A stretch of DNA of 64,000 bases from Ectobacillus funiculus (GTDB taxonomy: Bacteria; Bacillota; Bacilli; Bacillales; Bacillaceae_G), in NCBI RefSeq assembly GCF_004138295.1, contig NZ_SCFM01000012.1:205180-269179 (forward strand), read 5' to 3'. Positions 26,201-36,909 of this stretch are shown piece after piece; positions within the stretch are counted from its first letter, which is position 1, and each line of letters starts with the position of its first letter. The translations under genes and the position numbers were made by a program. Below the pieces are notes generated by a model. The model saw only the letters and a list, made by a program, of their open reading frames with translations. It made no database searches and was not told the DNA's origin.

Positions 26201-27202
26201 CTATTCCCTTGTAGAGTTACGGAACTGGATACGGTGTGGCAGGATTACATTATGATCTCCTACCGATTCCTTGTTCATATACTTAGTGAGCAAACGCATC
26301 GCAACCGCACCAATATCATACATTGGCTGTACGACAGTTGTTAATTGCGGACGCACCATTGTTGCAAGACGTGTATTATCAAAGCCAATTACTTCTAATT
26401 CACTAGGAATATGAACACCTTGGTCCTGTGCTGCATGAATAACACCAAGTGCCATTTCATCTGAAGATACAAATACAGCTGTTGGCTTGCTTTCAAGCTC
26501 TGCTAATTTCTCATATGCCTCCATTCCGGAGTCATATGTGTAATCTCCTTCGGCTACAAGCGCTTCATCATAAGGAATACCAGCCTCTGCAAGCGCCTTT
26601 TGGTACCCGAGCTGCTTTTTATGGTTAAGGGCCGCTTCTGCATATGGACCGGAAACAAAGCCAATTCGAGTATGTCCTTTATCAAGAAGATGCTTAATTG
26701 CATCATAAGCTGCCTGCTCATAATCAATGTTTACGGATGGCGTGATGTTTTCTCCGTCAAAAGAAGCCGCAAGTACGATAGGTACCGGTGATTTTTCAAA
26801 CTCTTCTACGTGCTCCTTCGTGATGTTTTCACCCATAAATACAATGCCATCTACTTGCTTTCCAAGCATCGTATTTAACAAGTGCATCTCTTTTTCCTTG
26901 TTTTGGTCAGAGTTACTTAAAATAATATTGTATTTATACATCGTTGCAATATCTTCAATACCGCGTGCCAGCTCAGCATAAAAAATATTAGAAATATCAG
27001 GAATAATTACGCCGACTGTTGTTGTTCTCTTGCTCGCCAATCCTCTTGCTACTGCATTTGGACGGTATCCAAGACGATCAATCGCTTCAAGTACTTTTTT
27101 TCTTGTTGTAGGTTTCACATTAGGGTTACCATTTACAACACGCGAAACAGTTGCCATGGATACATTCGCTTCACGTGCCACATCATATATTGTAACATTC
27201 AT
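26201..27202 (-). CDS. ccpA: Catabolite control protein A
   Basis: 333 aa, LacI family. The N-terminal helix-turn-helix with hinge ([20 protein letters not shown], then [12 protein letters not shown]) is followed by the periplasmic-binding-protein-like domain that binds HPr-Ser46-P. It is the global carbon regulator and likely acts on the neighbouring acsA/acu and ackA genes. Start ATG with AAAGGAGC. The motPS genes found here in B. subtilis are absent. Confidence 0.98.
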   Translation of the reverse strand: MNVTIYDVAREANVSMATVSRVVNGNPNVKPTTRKKVLEAIDRLGYRPNAVARGLASKRTTTVGVIIPDISNIFYAELARGIEDIATMYKYNIILSNSDQNKEKEMHLLNTMLGKQVDGIVFMGENITKEHVEEFEKSPVPIVLAASFDGENITPSVNIDYEQAAYDAIKHLLDKGHTRIGFVSGPYAEAALNHKKQLGYQKALAEAGIPYDEALVAEGDYTYDSGMEAYEKLAELESKPTAVFVSSDEMALGVIHAAQDQGVHIPSELEVIGFDNTRLATMVRPQLTTVVQPMYDIGAVAMRLLTKYMNKESVGDHNVILPHRIQFRNSTRE

Positions 27203-27710
27203 CAGGTCATACGCTCCTTTTATAAACTTGCTCTATGTAAAATTGTTCTTTATCCGTTTACATAATGAGATGTATTTAAACATACTAAAAATATTATACA
27301 TACATCTTTAATCATACGATATAAATACTTATTCAGACAATATTTTCCCTCAAATGTACAAAAAAAATTCTTAAATTTTGCGTAAAAAGTATAAAAACCA
27401 ACAAAAACATCCATTCTTTTTTGTGCAATTTCACCAAAAAGAAAATTTTTGACCTTCCTGAAGCTGTAAATACTTCAAGCAGCTGAAATTTTATTCTCAT
27501 ACACTTTGTTCTTGAAAATTTCTGTTACCTCGAATTCACCCCTATCTGGAATATATCTCTAATGGGATACAAAAAAGCCGAGGAACAGCTGAATTATATC
27601 CAACCACTCCCCGGCCCTTTTTAAGAAGATAAGAAAGCATTGTTCTAGCCACGCTAGTGCCTGGCCTTTCGCAATCAAATAAGCTGCCTGTTGCTGCTAA
27701 ACGGTGTCAC
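27203..27710. other. 508-bp intergenic region between ccpA and aroA
   Basis: The ccpA-proximal 250 bp is very AT-rich and should contain the ccpA promoter, but I could not pick one confidently. A faint HR134-like stretch (27497-27562) and the aroA terminator (27571-27620) follow. No gene is seen. Confidence 0.5.
27571..27620 (-). terminator. Probable aroA terminator
   Basis: Minus strand GCCGGGGA / TCCTCGGC (one G-T pair) with a loop of about 23 nt and a T6 run. It lies about 90 bp past the aroA stop. Confidence 0.7.
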
Positions 27711-28802
27711 TTATACTTTCCTTGTTTGCACATTTATGTTTTTAAATGCCTTTAGTTCATCCATAAATGAATGGAATTGCGGAATATTCATTTGCTGAGC
27801 AGAATCGGACAATGCCACGGCTGGATCTGGATGCACCTCTGCCATGACAGCGTCCGCACCAATTGCGATTGCTGCCTTTGCTGTTGGAAGCAGCAAGTCC
27901 CTGCGTCCCGTCGAATGTGTAACGTCAACTACAACAGGTAAATGCGTTTCCTGTTTCAAAATTGGTACAGCGGAGATATCAAGCGTATTTCGCGTTGCAC
28001 GCTCATATGTACGAATGCCGCGCTCACAAAGAATGATTTCACCATTTCCCTGCGCGATAATGTACTCAGCTGCGTAAATAAACTCTTCAATCGTAGCAGA
28101 AAGACCTCGTTTTAATAGGATCGGCTTCTTCACATCACCCGCAGCTCTCAACAAATCAAAGTTTTGCATATTGCGCGCGCCGATTTGAATCACGTCGACA
28201 TAATCCAATGCCATTTCAATGTCCTTTGGATTTAAAATCTCGCTTACGATAGCAAGACCATATTCATCACCGACCTGGCGGAGGATCTTCAAGCCCTCCA
28301 CGCCTAGCCCTTGAAAATCATACGGAGATGTACGAGGCTTGAAGGCACCACCTCGCATGAGTTTTAATCCCTGCTTCTGCAGCGCCTGACCAACGCTCCT
28401 TACCTGCTCATAGCTTTCCACTGCGCATGGTCCCATAATGAAATGAACCTGACCGTCACCGATCTTCTCACCATTGATTTCAACAATTGTATCTTCCGGT
28501 TTCTTCTTACGAGAGACAAGCAGTGCCTTTCGATTGTCATCTTCCTGCAGCTCAAGACTCATTTGGAAAACTTGCTTAAAAATATGTTGCAGTGTAGACG
28601 TCTCAAATGGTCCATTATTATTCTCTGAAATCATATCGAGCATTTTACGTTCACGCACAGGATCAAACCGCTTTACACCTTGCACTTCCCTTAGCTTATT
28701 AATTTCCTGTACAACCTTGCCGCGATCATTTAACAGCTGTAAAATCTTTAAATTGATTTCATCCACTTGCAAGCGTAATGTTTCCAAATCTTTTGATGAC
28801 AA
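27711..28802 (-). CDS. aroA: DAHP synthase with N-terminal chorismate mutase domain
   Basis: 363 aa. It catalyses the first step of the shikimate pathway, with an AroQ-type chorismate mutase domain (about residues 1-90) that also senses chorismate or prephenate. The KDSG-type synthase domain shows [30 protein letters not shown] and [12 protein letters not shown]. The start is TTG at 28802, 8 nt after AAGGGGG, giving [10 protein letters not shown] as in homologues. A 50-codon upstream extension is rejected. Confidence 0.95.
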   Translation of the reverse strand: MSSKDLETLRLQVDEINLKILQLLNDRGKVVQEINKLREVQGVKRFDPVRERKMLDMISENNNGPFETSTLQHIFKQVFQMSLELQEDDNRKALLVSRKKKPEDTIVEINGEKIGDGQVHFIMGPCAVESYEQVRSVGQALQKQGLKLMRGGAFKPRTSPYDFQGLGVEGLKILRQVGDEYGLAIVSEILNPKDIEMALDYVDVIQIGARNMQNFDLLRAAGDVKKPILLKRGLSATIEEFIYAAEYIIAQGNGEIILCERGIRTYERATRNTLDISAVPILKQETHLPVVVDVTHSTGRRDLLLPTAKAAIAIGADAVMAEVHPDPAVALSDSAQQMNIPQFHSFMDELKAFKNINVQTRKV

Positions 28803-29055
28803 GGTAAAGACCCCCTTCAGAAATGGTATACCAAACATTATGAATAGCTGTTCTAGCCTAGCAAAAAGGGAAATTACTGTCTGCAGTCTCTTGTATACAT
28901 CCCTTACACTATCACGCTGCAACTTCACACACAGAAATTCCATTTTTTCCATTTAATACTATAAATGTAGAGCTCGTCAATGTATTTTTCTGAAAATTTA
29001 CAAATCTTTTCATAAAAATCATTTTTCAAGTAATGGGCTTGCTCTAATTATTCAT

Positions 29056-29529
29056 TTATTCACCGCGTACCCGCACCGGAGGCCTCTCCTGTTTGCGCTC
29101 CCGTTGCTCGTCCTTTTCAAGTTTTCGTTTTCGAAGACGGCCATATACCTCAATCGCTGCCGTACTCCACTGCATGACCTGTGCGACCTTATCTGCATTT
29201 TGCTCTACCTGATGGGTAACAGAGTTCGTCGCCTGAGCCAGCTTACCGTTAATAGAATCAATTGTTGTGCCAATGCCTTCTACTGACTTTACTACCTTAT
29301 TCAGTGACTGGGATTTCTGCTGAATGTCTTCAGCTAATGCATTTGTTTTGTGAAGCAGCTGCTCTGTTTCATATGTAACACCCTGTAATTGCTTCTCCAG
29401 CGCAGCTGTTGTACGCGCAAGACTTAGCAGCGTTTTGCGCATTGCCACGAGTGTATTGCCAAGGTACGCCGCCAGCACCGCAAATGCAATAGCTGCAATT
29501 AGCGCACTTACATATAAAATGATTTCCAT
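29056..29529 (-). CDS. ytxG: DUF948 family protein YtxG
   Basis: 157 aa. An N-terminal membrane helix (about residues 3-27) is followed by a long predicted coiled coil (about 30-115) and a strongly charged K/R/E tail. It belongs to the general-stress ytxGHJ group of B. subtilis; ytxH and ytxJ are not seen here. The start at 29529 follows AAGGGGTGAACC. Confidence 0.85.
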   Translation of the reverse strand: MEIILYVSALIAAIAFAVLAAYLGNTLVAMRKTLLSLARTTAALEKQLQGVTYETEQLLHKTNALAEDIQQKSQSLNKVVKSVEGIGTTIDSINGKLAQATNSVTHQVEQNADKVAQVMQWSTAAIEVYGRLRKRKLEKDEQRERKQERPPVRVRGE

Positions 29530-29719
29530 ACGGTTCACCCCTTCGGCTCTATTGTTAGTATTATACAACGATTTTTGTTGCTATTCTAATCTTCTCATAA
29601 GATGACCCGAAACGATACAAACATTTCATTTTTTTGGAAAATAGCTAGCATCTTAGTAAACAAACGAGAAAAAGTGGGTTACAATAGTTTTGATATCTCA
29701 ATTTAGGAGGGGTACACAT

Positions 29720-30835
29720 ATGAAAGATCCACGTATTGAAACGTTAGCGAACAACCTCATTCATTATTCTGTAAAACTAAAAAAAGGTGAAAAAGTTTTA
29801 ATTGAAAATTTCGGGCTTGAGCGTGAGCTAGTCAGTGCACTTATTAAGGAAGCATACGCAGCAGGAGGCTATCCATTCGTATCCTTAAAAGATAACCAGG
29901 TGAACCGTGCATTAATGATGGATGCCTCAGAAGAGCATTTTTCGCAAATTGCAGACTTTGAAGCAGAAGTCATGAAAAGCATGGATGCTTACATCGGACT
30001 TCGCTCCGGCAGCAATGTTAATGAACTGGCAGATGTTCCAAGTGACAAGATGAAGATTTACAACCAAACAGTCGGTCAAAAGGTACACCGTGAGATTCGT
30101 GTCCCGAAAACAAAATGGGTCGTCCTTCGCTATCCGACAGCTTCTATGGCACAGCTTGCAAAAATGAGCACTGAAGCATTTGAGGACTTCTATTTCGATG
30201 TCTGCAACCTTGACTACGGCAAAATGAATGAAGCGATGGACGGACTCGTTGAGCTGATGAATCGTACAAACAAAGTACGAATTACGGGCCCTGGTACTGA
30301 CTTAACATTCTCCATTCAGGACATCCCGGCCATTAAATGTGCGGGCGAAATGAACATTCCAGATGGTGAGGTGTTTACAGCTCCAGTAAAAGACTCCGTA
30401 AACGGAACCATTACATATAACACACCGTCTCCTTATAACGGTTACACATTTGAAAACGTAAAGCTTACATTTAAAGATGGTAAAATCGTGGAAGCAATGG
30501 CAAATGATACTTCAAGAATTAATGACATTTTTGATACAGATGAAGGTGCTCGTTTTATCGGGGAATTCGCTATTGGTGTTAATCCTTACATTCTCCATCC
30601 AATGGGCGATATTTTATTTGACGAAAAAATTGACGGCAGCTTCCACTTCACACCAGGCCAAGCATATGACGAAGCCTATAACGGAAACAACTCTAATATC
30701 CACTGGGATTTAGTTTGCATTCAGCGTCCAGAATACGGAGGCGGCGAAATATACTTCGATGATGTACTCATTCGAAAAGACGGCCGTTTTGTAATTGCTG
30801 AGCTAGAAGCATTAAACCCTGAGAATTTAAAGTAG
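29720..30835 (+). CDS. ampS: Aminopeptidase, M29 family
   Basis: 371 aa. A metal-dependent aminopeptidase of the thermophilic M29 type. Metal ligands are visible in GEMNIPDGEVFTAP and in the C-terminal IHWDLV. It is somewhat shorter than the 410-residue form named AmpS in other species, so the symbol is tentative. The start at 29720 follows AGGAGGGG. An HR134 element starts at its TAG stop. Confidence 0.9.
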   Translation: MKDPRIETLANNLIHYSVKLKKGEKVLIENFGLERELVSALIKEAYAAGGYPFVSLKDNQVNRALMMDASEEHFSQIADFEAEVMKSMDAYIGLRSGSNVNELADVPSDKMKIYNQTVGQKVHREIRVPKTKWVVLRYPTASMAQLAKMSTEAFEDFYFDVCNLDYGKMNEAMDGLVELMNRTNKVRITGPGTDLTFSIQDIPAIKCAGEMNIPDGEVFTAPVKDSVNGTITYNTPSPYNGYTFENVKLTFKDGKIVEAMANDTSRINDIFDTDEGARFIGEFAIGVNPYILHPMGDILFDEKIDGSFHFTPGQAYDEAYNGNNSNIHWDLVCIQRPEYGGGEIYFDDVLIRKDGRFVIAELEALNPENLK

Positions 30836-30959
30836 ACTCGCTGATTGGCGAGTCGCCAGATGAAGACAGAGGCGTAGTTGCACTTACACTGCACTCCTAA
30901 ATTTTCCAACTACGTCGAATTCACTTCTAGCTGGAAATTTATCCTTTCCCAGGGTGTAA
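30831..30959 (+). repeat. HR134 repeat overlapping the aminopeptidase stop codon
   Basis: It reads AAGTAGACTCGCTGATTGGC, so the element's 5' end contains the gene's stop. It has GGCGTAGTTG paired with CAACTACGTC, and the TTCC/GGAA stem. The end is AGGGTGTAA. Confidence 0.9.
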
Positions 30960-30998
30960 AGAAAAGAGGAAGCGGAATTTCCGCCTCCTCTTTTCTAC
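30960..30998. terminator. Bidirectional terminator between ampS and murC
   Basis: A GAAAAGAGGAAGCGGAA / TTCCGCCTCCTCTTTTC stem with one mismatch and T-runs both ways, for two convergent genes. It abuts the HR134 copy. Confidence 0.85.
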
Positions 30999-32299
30999 TT
31001 CACTTCGACTGCCTTCTCGTAGGCTTTTTGGAACTTCTGAATATCTCCTGCACCCATAAAGATCAGCACAGCATCATGATGCTTTTTCAATACATCTGTT
31101 GTCATGACGCTAATAAGCTCAGAGCCATCAATCCTTTGCTGCAGGTCACGGATGGAAAGTTCTCCTTGATCCTCTCGTGCAGAACCGAAAATGTCACATA
31201 AATAGACTTGATCTGCTTTCTGCAAGCTTGCTGCAAATTCATCTAGAAACTTTTTCGTACGCGTAAATGTATGCGGCTGGAATACTGCAACAATTTCGCG
31301 CGTTGGATATTTTTGCCTCGCTGCTTCAATCGTAGCATTTATCTCTGTAGGGTGATGGGCATAATCATCAATGATAATTTGTGTGCTAAACTTCTTCTCG
31401 CTAAAACGACGCTTTACGCCCCCAAAGGTTGTTAACTGCTCCTTCACAATATCTATAGATATATTTTCATAGTGACATAGTGCAATAACTGCCAGTGCGT
31501 TTAAAACACTATGGTTGCCATATCCCGTAATCTGAAATGTTCCATAGTGCGTATTTCGTACAAACACATCAAAACGTGTTCCATCTGTTCCCTTTTGGAT
31601 GTTGCGCGCTTGAAAATCGTTATGCTCGTCAAAGCCGTAGAAGATGACAGGTACCTTGGCCTGCATTCGCTGTAGCTGCTCATCGTCACCGCAGGCAATA
31701 ATCCCTTTGTTCACTTGCAGCGCCATTTCCTGAAACGCGCTGAACACATCGTTAATGTCCGCAAAATAATCCGGATGATCAAAGTCGATGTTCGTCATTA
31801 TTGCATAATCTGGGTGATAAGACAAAAAGTGTCTCCGATATTCACATGCCTCAAACACAAAATATTTGCTGTCTTCTACGCCTTTTCCCGTTCCGTCACC
31901 AATTAAATACGACGTTGGATATGCGCCCTGTATCACATGGGAAAGCAGACCGGTCGTAGATGTTTTACCATGTGCACCGGAAACAGCAACGCTCGTATAA
32001 CGGCTCATTAGATCACCAAGGAAATGATGATAACGATAAATCGGCAAATCCAGCTCCTTCGCACGCTCAATTTCTTCATGCGTATCTGGAAATGCATTAC
32101 CAGCAATAATCACTTGCCCCTCTTGAATATTATTTTTATCAAAAGGCAAAATTGCGATTCCACGTTTTTCAAGCTCTGTTTGGGTGAAAAAATGCTTATC
32201 CACATCAGATCCTTGAACGGCATAGTTCATATCATGCAGGATTTGCGCCAACGCACTCATACCTGTTCCTTTGATGCCTACAAAGTGATAAACTGTCAT
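30995..32299 (-). CDS. murC: UDP-N-acetylmuramate-L-alanine ligase
   Basis: 434 aa. It adds L-Ala to UDP-MurNAc in peptidoglycan precursor synthesis. The N-terminal [11 protein letters not shown], the ATP loop [20 protein letters not shown] and [10 protein letters not shown] are present. The start at 32299 ([11 protein letters not shown]) follows GGAGG; the 44-codon extension is rejected. The gene order relative to sftA is as in B. subtilis, with a nicotinate phosphoribosyltransferase inserted. Confidence 0.98.
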   Translation of the reverse strand: MTVYHFVGIKGTGMSALAQILHDMNYAVQGSDVDKHFFTQTELEKRGIAILPFDKNNIQEGQVIIAGNAFPDTHEEIERAKELDLPIYRYHHFLGDLMSRYTSVAVSGAHGKTSTTGLLSHVIQGAYPTSYLIGDGTGKGVEDSKYFVFEACEYRRHFLSYHPDYAIMTNIDFDHPDYFADINDVFSAFQEMALQVNKGIIACGDDEQLQRMQAKVPVIFYGFDEHNDFQARNIQKGTDGTRFDVFVRNTHYGTFQITGYGNHSVLNALAVIALCHYENISIDIVKEQLTTFGGVKRRFSEKKFSTQIIIDDYAHHPTEINATIEAARQKYPTREIVAVFQPHTFTRTKKFLDEFAASLQKADQVYLCDIFGSAREDQGELSIRDLQQRIDGSELISVMTTDVLKKHHDAVLIFMGAGDIQKFQKAYEKAVEVK

Positions 32300-32612
32300 T
32301 TTAAAGAACCTCCAACATCTATAACTAATACAACGGCCTATCTGTAAGACAGTATATGATGGTGTTTTCGTTTTTGGGAATGACAATAAAAATTCTTCCT
32401 GTATTGTTATCTCGAAACACGAAACAAACACATAACGTAGCCATTATAGACAATTCCCCAAGCTGCATAGGACTAAGAAACAATGCTGCAACCGGTTCGG
32501 CCGAGAAAAACACAACTGCTTCTTAACAATCTGGGGGCGTGCTGCAGGCACAAAAAACTGTACCCTGCAGCACGCCCAAGCACATCTGAAATCATAACAA
32601 GCACAATCAGTG
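32300..32612. other. 313-bp intergenic region between murC and the nicotinate phosphoribosyltransferase gene
   Basis: It contains a long GC-rich hairpin at 32535-32577 and presumably the murC promoter. No gene or HR134 copy is seen. Confidence 0.5.
32535..32577. terminator. Long GC-rich hairpin without T-run
   Basis: A perfect 14-bp stem GGGCGTGCTGCAGG / CCTGCAGCACGCCC, extendable by about 5 pairs on the minus strand, with a T-rich loop. It lies 36 bp past the phosphoribosyltransferase stop. Without a U-tract, termination is uncertain. Confidence 0.5.
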
Positions 32613-33743
32613 TTAGAATTCATATACCTCTTGTTTTTCTAATAACTCAACACGTTCTAACCGCGGGTTCGGACGATATTTTCGTCCAGCCTTCGCTTGC
32701 GGCTCTCCATTAAGCTCCACATTATCCCCTGTAAAGCCAATATTCATTTTAAGCAAGCTGCTTCCCACCCCGTACATATCCACCGGGACATCCTGTGACT
32801 CAAATGCACGGATTCTCTTCTCATCAAATCCGCCGGTTACTACAATTTTCACGTGCTCATAGCCCTCTACGTCAAGCGCCTGACGAAGCGCAAAAACAAG
32901 CTGCGGGTTCACACCACGCGGGTCGAAAGTGCCGAGCACCTCTGGATGCCGAATGAAATATTGGTCAATCATTGTACGAGATGTATCAAGGCGCACACCT
33001 TTTAAGTCTTGACCAAATTCCCTCGCCACGCGAAGCGCATCAGTAATCACATCGTTATTATAATCAATCAGCACGATTAAGTCATCCTCTGGAAATTGTT
33101 GATAGTAGGCTTTTGTCGCCTCAACAACATCTCCGCCAAACATTTGAATAAGCGCATGAGGCATTGTACCCATACCGCTTTTTCCCCACCATTCGTTCAT
33201 CGCATGAGTTGCCTGAGCACTTGTTCCCCCAATATAGGCTGCATACCCATCTCCTGCCTGCTGTGTAAAATGGTCGTCACGATCCCCCATAAAAATGATT
33301 GGCTTTTCTCTGCTGCCGCTGCGCGCTGCTTGCACAACGTTGTACACATTCGTTGCCACTGATGTACGTCTAGCCAAAATACCGTCAATAACACCTTCTA
33401 AATATCCAAAGTATTCATAAGGTCCACGAATGGTTAGTACTGTTTCAAACGGACTAATTTTATCGCCATCCTTTAAAGAATGGACTTCCAGCTTCTCCGG
33501 ATGCACCGCAAAAGTTTGCAATAACGCAATCGCTTCATCCGTACCGCATAAAACCGCATGCTCCCGCTGGAAAAACTGCATAGTTACTACTGTTCCCGGA
33601 CGAGTATGCTGAATAATCTCACGAGTCTTCAAAAAGTAAACCGCAGAAAACCAGCCTTCTCCAACGCGCTCATCAAACTTAAAGGTTTGATTTGTAAGAC
33701 GCTTAATTTTGCCTTGTAGCTTCCATTCTATTTCTTTCATCAT
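32613..33743 (-). CDS. pncB: Nicotinate phosphoribosyltransferase
   Basis: 376 aa, shorter than the classic 490-residue form. It converts nicotinate and PRPP to NaMN in NAD salvage. Visible are VRLDTSRT and GGFDEKRI with the GVGSSL end, typical of the type II phosphoribosyltransferase fold, and TSAQATHAMNEWWG. The start at 33743 follows AGGGA at 7 nt. It lies about 100 bp downstream of sftA on the same strand. Confidence 0.88.
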   Translation of the reverse strand: MMKEIEWKLQGKIKRLTNQTFKFDERVGEGWFSAVYFLKTREIIQHTRPGTVVTMQFFQREHAVLCGTDEAIALLQTFAVHPEKLEVHSLKDGDKISPFETVLTIRGPYEYFGYLEGVIDGILARRTSVATNVYNVVQAARSGSREKPIIFMGDRDDHFTQQAGDGYAAYIGGTSAQATHAMNEWWGKSGMGTMPHALIQMFGGDVVEATKAYYQQFPEDDLIVLIDYNNDVITDALRVAREFGQDLKGVRLDTSRTMIDQYFIRHPEVLGTFDPRGVNPQLVFALRQALDVEGYEHVKIVVTGGFDEKRIRAFESQDVPVDMYGVGSSLLKMNIGFTGDNVELNGEPQAKAGRKYRPNPRLERVELLEKQEVYEF

Positions 33744-33841
33744 GATTGATTCCCTACCCATCCATCTCATCAGTTCTTTTAGTATAACCCGTCTAATCCA
33801 GCTTCCGTGTGTTTATAAACAGGAAGAGGAGGTCAATGCCC

Positions 33842-36577
33842 TTATCCTTGTCCATTCATATCCTGCATAGCAGCCAGCTCTCCCTCTGTGATGAGAACAT
33901 CACGCGGCTTTGTTCCGCGAGCCTCCGAAATAATGCCTTGTGCTTCCATTTCTTCAATAAGACGTGCAGCACGATTATAACCAATTCGGAAGCGACGTTG
34001 CACAGATGAGGCAGATGCGCCGCCCTGCTCCAATACAAACTGACAAGCATCATAAAATAGCTCATCCTCTGCTGCGTGCTGCTCTGCCTTCGCCAGCAAA
34101 TCATCCTGCTGAAACATATAGCATGGCTTCATTTGCTGTTTTACATGCTGCACGGTACGCTCAATTTCCTCATCTGATACATATACCCCCTGCAGACGAA
34201 CCGTTTTTGATGTGCCATTTTCTAAAAATAACATATCCCCGCGTCCAAGTAATTTTTCTGCCCCTGCAGTATCGATAATGGTCCGAGAGTCAACCTGAGA
34301 CGATACAGTAAAAGCAATACGTGTCGGTATATTTGACTTAATGAGCCCAGTAATTACATCCACAGACGGGCGCTGCGTCGCGACAAGCAAATGAATTCCA
34401 CATGCACGCGCCTTTTGCGCAATACGGCAAATAGCTTCTTCTACATCAGCAGCTGCTACCATCATTAAATCTGCCAACTCATCAATTACGATGACAATGT
34501 AAGGCAGCTGCTGTCCTGGCGCTTGCTTTTGCTCAACAAGATCATTATACCTTGTTAAATCACGGGCACCTGCATGTGCAAATGACTCGTATCGACGGTC
34601 CATTTCTTCTACAGCCCACTTCAACGCAGCCGTAGCTGCTTTTGCATCTGTAATCACTGGAGATACAAGATGAGGCACTTCATTATACGGTGCCAACTCG
34701 ACCATTTTCGGGTCAATCAACATAAGCTTCACCTCATGAGGCATAGCTTTATATAAGATACTTGTCAAAATTGCGTTGATACACACACTCTTTCCGGATC
34801 CGGTCGAGCCTGCAATCAACCCATGCGGCATTTTGCGGATATCAGTTACAATCGGTGCACCGGAAATATCCAAACCAAGCGCAACCGTTAGAGGCGAATC
34901 ACTTTTTGCAAACTCAGGACTACGCAAAATTTCTCGCAAAAACACTGGCTTGCTTTCCTTATTCGGCACCTCAATGCCAACTGCATTCTTGCCCGGAATC
35001 GGCGCTTCAATACGAATATCGCGTGCAGCTAAATTTAGCTTAATATCATCGGATAAATTAGTAATTTTATTAACCTTGACTCCTGGGTCAGGCTGTACTT
35101 CAAAACGCGTAACAGAAGGTCCTTGTGTCAGATTCACAACCTTGGCACCTACATTAAAATTAAAGAATGTTGTATTGAGCAATTCCATTTGCTCCTGCAG
35201 CCACTCGTCATCATTCACTTCTAAACGCGATGGAACATGCAATAAATGTATAGGCGGTAGCGTATATAGTGGCATTTCTTGCTTCTTTTGCTCCAAGCGA
35301 AGCCTGTCCTGCTTAAGCATCATTACGTTATACGGCACAAACCGCTTTCTCTCACGCCCCTCGACCTTTACAGACTGAGGGTTTTCAAGAGGCCCCTTTT
35401 CTTCCGCTGCCTCTACCACCTTAGAAGTCTCTTGTCCCTGCTGCTCTTTAGCTTCCTCTTCCCCCAATAGCTCACTTGTTTCTACTGCCTCTGTCTCTTC
35501 AGAAGATTCTTGCTCCTGCTGCTCTTTAGCTTCCTCTTCCTCCAGCAGCTCACTTGTTTCTACTGCCTCTGCCTCTTCAGAAGATTCTTGCTCCTGCTGC
35601 TCTTTAGCTTCCTCTTCCTCCAATAGCTCACTTGTTTCTACTGCCTCTGCCTCTTCAGAAGATTCTTGCTCCTGCTGCTCCTTAGCTTCCTCTTCCTTCA
35701 GTAGCTCACTCGCTACTTCTGTCTCTTCAGAAGATTCTTGCTCCTGCTGCTCTTTAGCTTCCTCTTCCTTCAGTAGCTCACTCGCTTTTACTGCTTTTAC
35801 TGCTTCTGCCTCTTCAGAGGGTCCTTGCTCCTGCTGTTCTCCTTCTGATGCAAAATCCTCCAGCTCAGGTAGCCCCACTGTTTTTAGTTCTGTTAGTGCT
35901 TCGTTCTGCACAACTTGCACTACCTCTGGCTTTTCATAAGCCTTTTCCACATACTCCTTACTTAAGAGTGTTTGCTCTTCAGTATCTCCGTATGCCTTTT
36001 CGATGTGTATCGCTTCCGTCTTCTCAAAAACTGATACGTATCCATTTTTCTCAAGCCATGCATCCACTACTGATTTTCTTTCATTTGACAGTACGATATC
36101 CTCATCCTCAACAGGCGGACGCTTTTCTTCCACCTGCCCTGGACGTGTATAACCAAAAACAGGCGATGGGACTTCAGTCGGACGAAAAGGAACACGGCTA
36201 GACTCTGGCAATTGTGGACGAGTAAAGACCTGCTCCTCAGGCTGCTGCAATGTAGGTTCCGTTACATGCTGCGGCACAGAAGGCCGTGCTTGTTCAGGCT
36301 GCTCCCACTGCAATGAACGAGGGCGGGGTCTGCTTCTATCCTGTTCTATAGAAGGCTGCCTTTTTACCTGATCAGTTCGAACAGGCTCACGTCTCTCAAG
36401 CGGTTCATTAATATCTAGCGGAAACCGAAATTTCCCCTTTGGGTATTGATAAGTCACTCTAGCCTCTATTTCTTTTTGTAACGGTTCATATTTGTCTATA
36501 ACAGGCGAATGATCTGTTTGAGGAGCTTCAGGTACACTCTCCTCCTTCTTCAACAGTTTTTTCATCCAATCTAACAT
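33842..36577 (-). CDS. sftA: DNA translocase SftA (FtsK/SpoIIIE family, soluble)
   Basis: 911 aa. A soluble septal translocase that helps clear chromosomes from the division site. No membrane helices are present. The long N-terminal region is Pro/Gln/Glu-rich and contains five acidic repeats (EEEAKEQQEQESSEE). The ATPase shows Walker A GSTGSGKSV and Walker B IVIVIDELADLM. A C-terminal gamma winged helix (RRFRIGYNRAARLIEEME) reads DNA polarity sequences. The start at 36577 follows AAAGAGTGG; a 59-codon extension that runs into an HR134 copy is rejected. Confidence 0.96.
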   Translation of the reverse strand: MLDWMKKLLKKEESVPEAPQTDHSPVIDKYEPLQKEIEARVTYQYPKGKFRFPLDINEPLERREPVRTDQVKRQPSIEQDRSRPRPRSLQWEQPEQARPSVPQHVTEPTLQQPEEQVFTRPQLPESSRVPFRPTEVPSPVFGYTRPGQVEEKRPPVEDEDIVLSNERKSVVDAWLEKNGYVSVFEKTEAIHIEKAYGDTEEQTLLSKEYVEKAYEKPEVVQVVQNEALTELKTVGLPELEDFASEGEQQEQGPSEEAEAVKAVKASELLKEEEAKEQQEQESSEETEVASELLKEEEAKEQQEQESSEEAEAVETSELLEEEEAKEQQEQESSEEAEAVETSELLEEEEAKEQQEQESSEETEAVETSELLGEEEAKEQQGQETSKVVEAAEEKGPLENPQSVKVEGRERKRFVPYNVMMLKQDRLRLEQKKQEMPLYTLPPIHLLHVPSRLEVNDDEWLQEQMELLNTTFFNFNVGAKVVNLTQGPSVTRFEVQPDPGVKVNKITNLSDDIKLNLAARDIRIEAPIPGKNAVGIEVPNKESKPVFLREILRSPEFAKSDSPLTVALGLDISGAPIVTDIRKMPHGLIAGSTGSGKSVCINAILTSILYKAMPHEVKLMLIDPKMVELAPYNEVPHLVSPVITDAKAATAALKWAVEEMDRRYESFAHAGARDLTRYNDLVEQKQAPGQQLPYIVIVIDELADLMMVAAADVEEAICRIAQKARACGIHLLVATQRPSVDVITGLIKSNIPTRIAFTVSSQVDSRTIIDTAGAEKLLGRGDMLFLENGTSKTVRLQGVYVSDEEIERTVQHVKQQMKPCYMFQQDDLLAKAEQHAAEDELFYDACQFVLEQGGASASSVQRRFRIGYNRAARLIEEMEAQGIISEARGTKPRDVLITEGELAAMQDMNGQG
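35400..35800 (-). repeat. In-frame minisatellite inside sftA
   Basis: AGCTCA marks recur at 35469, 35547, 35625, 35703 and 35775, giving periods of 78, 78, 78 and 72 bp. Each codes for a 24-26-residue unit SELL(K/E)EEEAKEQQEQESSEE plus a short variable end. Period lengths are multiples of 3, so copy changes keep the frame. Confidence 0.95.
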
Positions 36578-36693
36578 GCAGTACCACTCTTTCTGCAAAA
36601 TAATAACATCTTTTATTGTAACAGCATTATAGCGAATGTGGGAAAAAAAATTATAGGAGACAAAATCCCCTAGCAACACTACATAATATGTAA

Positions 36694-36828
36694 AGAAAAC
36701 TCGCCGATTGGCGAGCCAGCCCTTGGGCGAAGACAGAGGCGTAGTTGCACTCATATTACATTCCTAAAATTTCCAACTACACCGAATTCATTTCTACCTG
36801 GAAATTTGCGCCTGCTTAGAAGCGCAAA
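36694..36828 (+). repeat. HR134 repeat, full copy
   Basis: AGAAAACTCGCCGATTGGCG to AAGCGCAA, with the TTCC/GGAA stem. It lies upstream of sftA. Confidence 0.93.
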
Positions 36829-36866
36829 AAAGCAAAAACCACCTAGATAGCGGCTTTTGCTTTTGA
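36829..36866 (-). terminator. Terminator between two HR134 copies, for ytpQ
   Basis: Minus strand AAAGCAAAAGCC / GGTTTTTGCTTT with a T6 run. It separates the ytpPQ transcript from sftA. Confidence 0.7.
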
Positions 36867-36909
36867 ATCCATTTATTAGATGCTACTGCCTTATCGTCGC
36901 TGTAGGATA

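Noticed and set aside
27497..27562. Additional HR134 copy upstream of aroA terminator
   Set aside because: Only scattered matches (CTTGAAAATTTCTGTTACCTCGAATTC-like). Too degenerate to list as a copy, though it may be an old remnant.
33842..36577. Plus-strand frames inside sftA
   Set aside because: Antisense frames opened by the repetitive Glu/Gln codons; no start signals.
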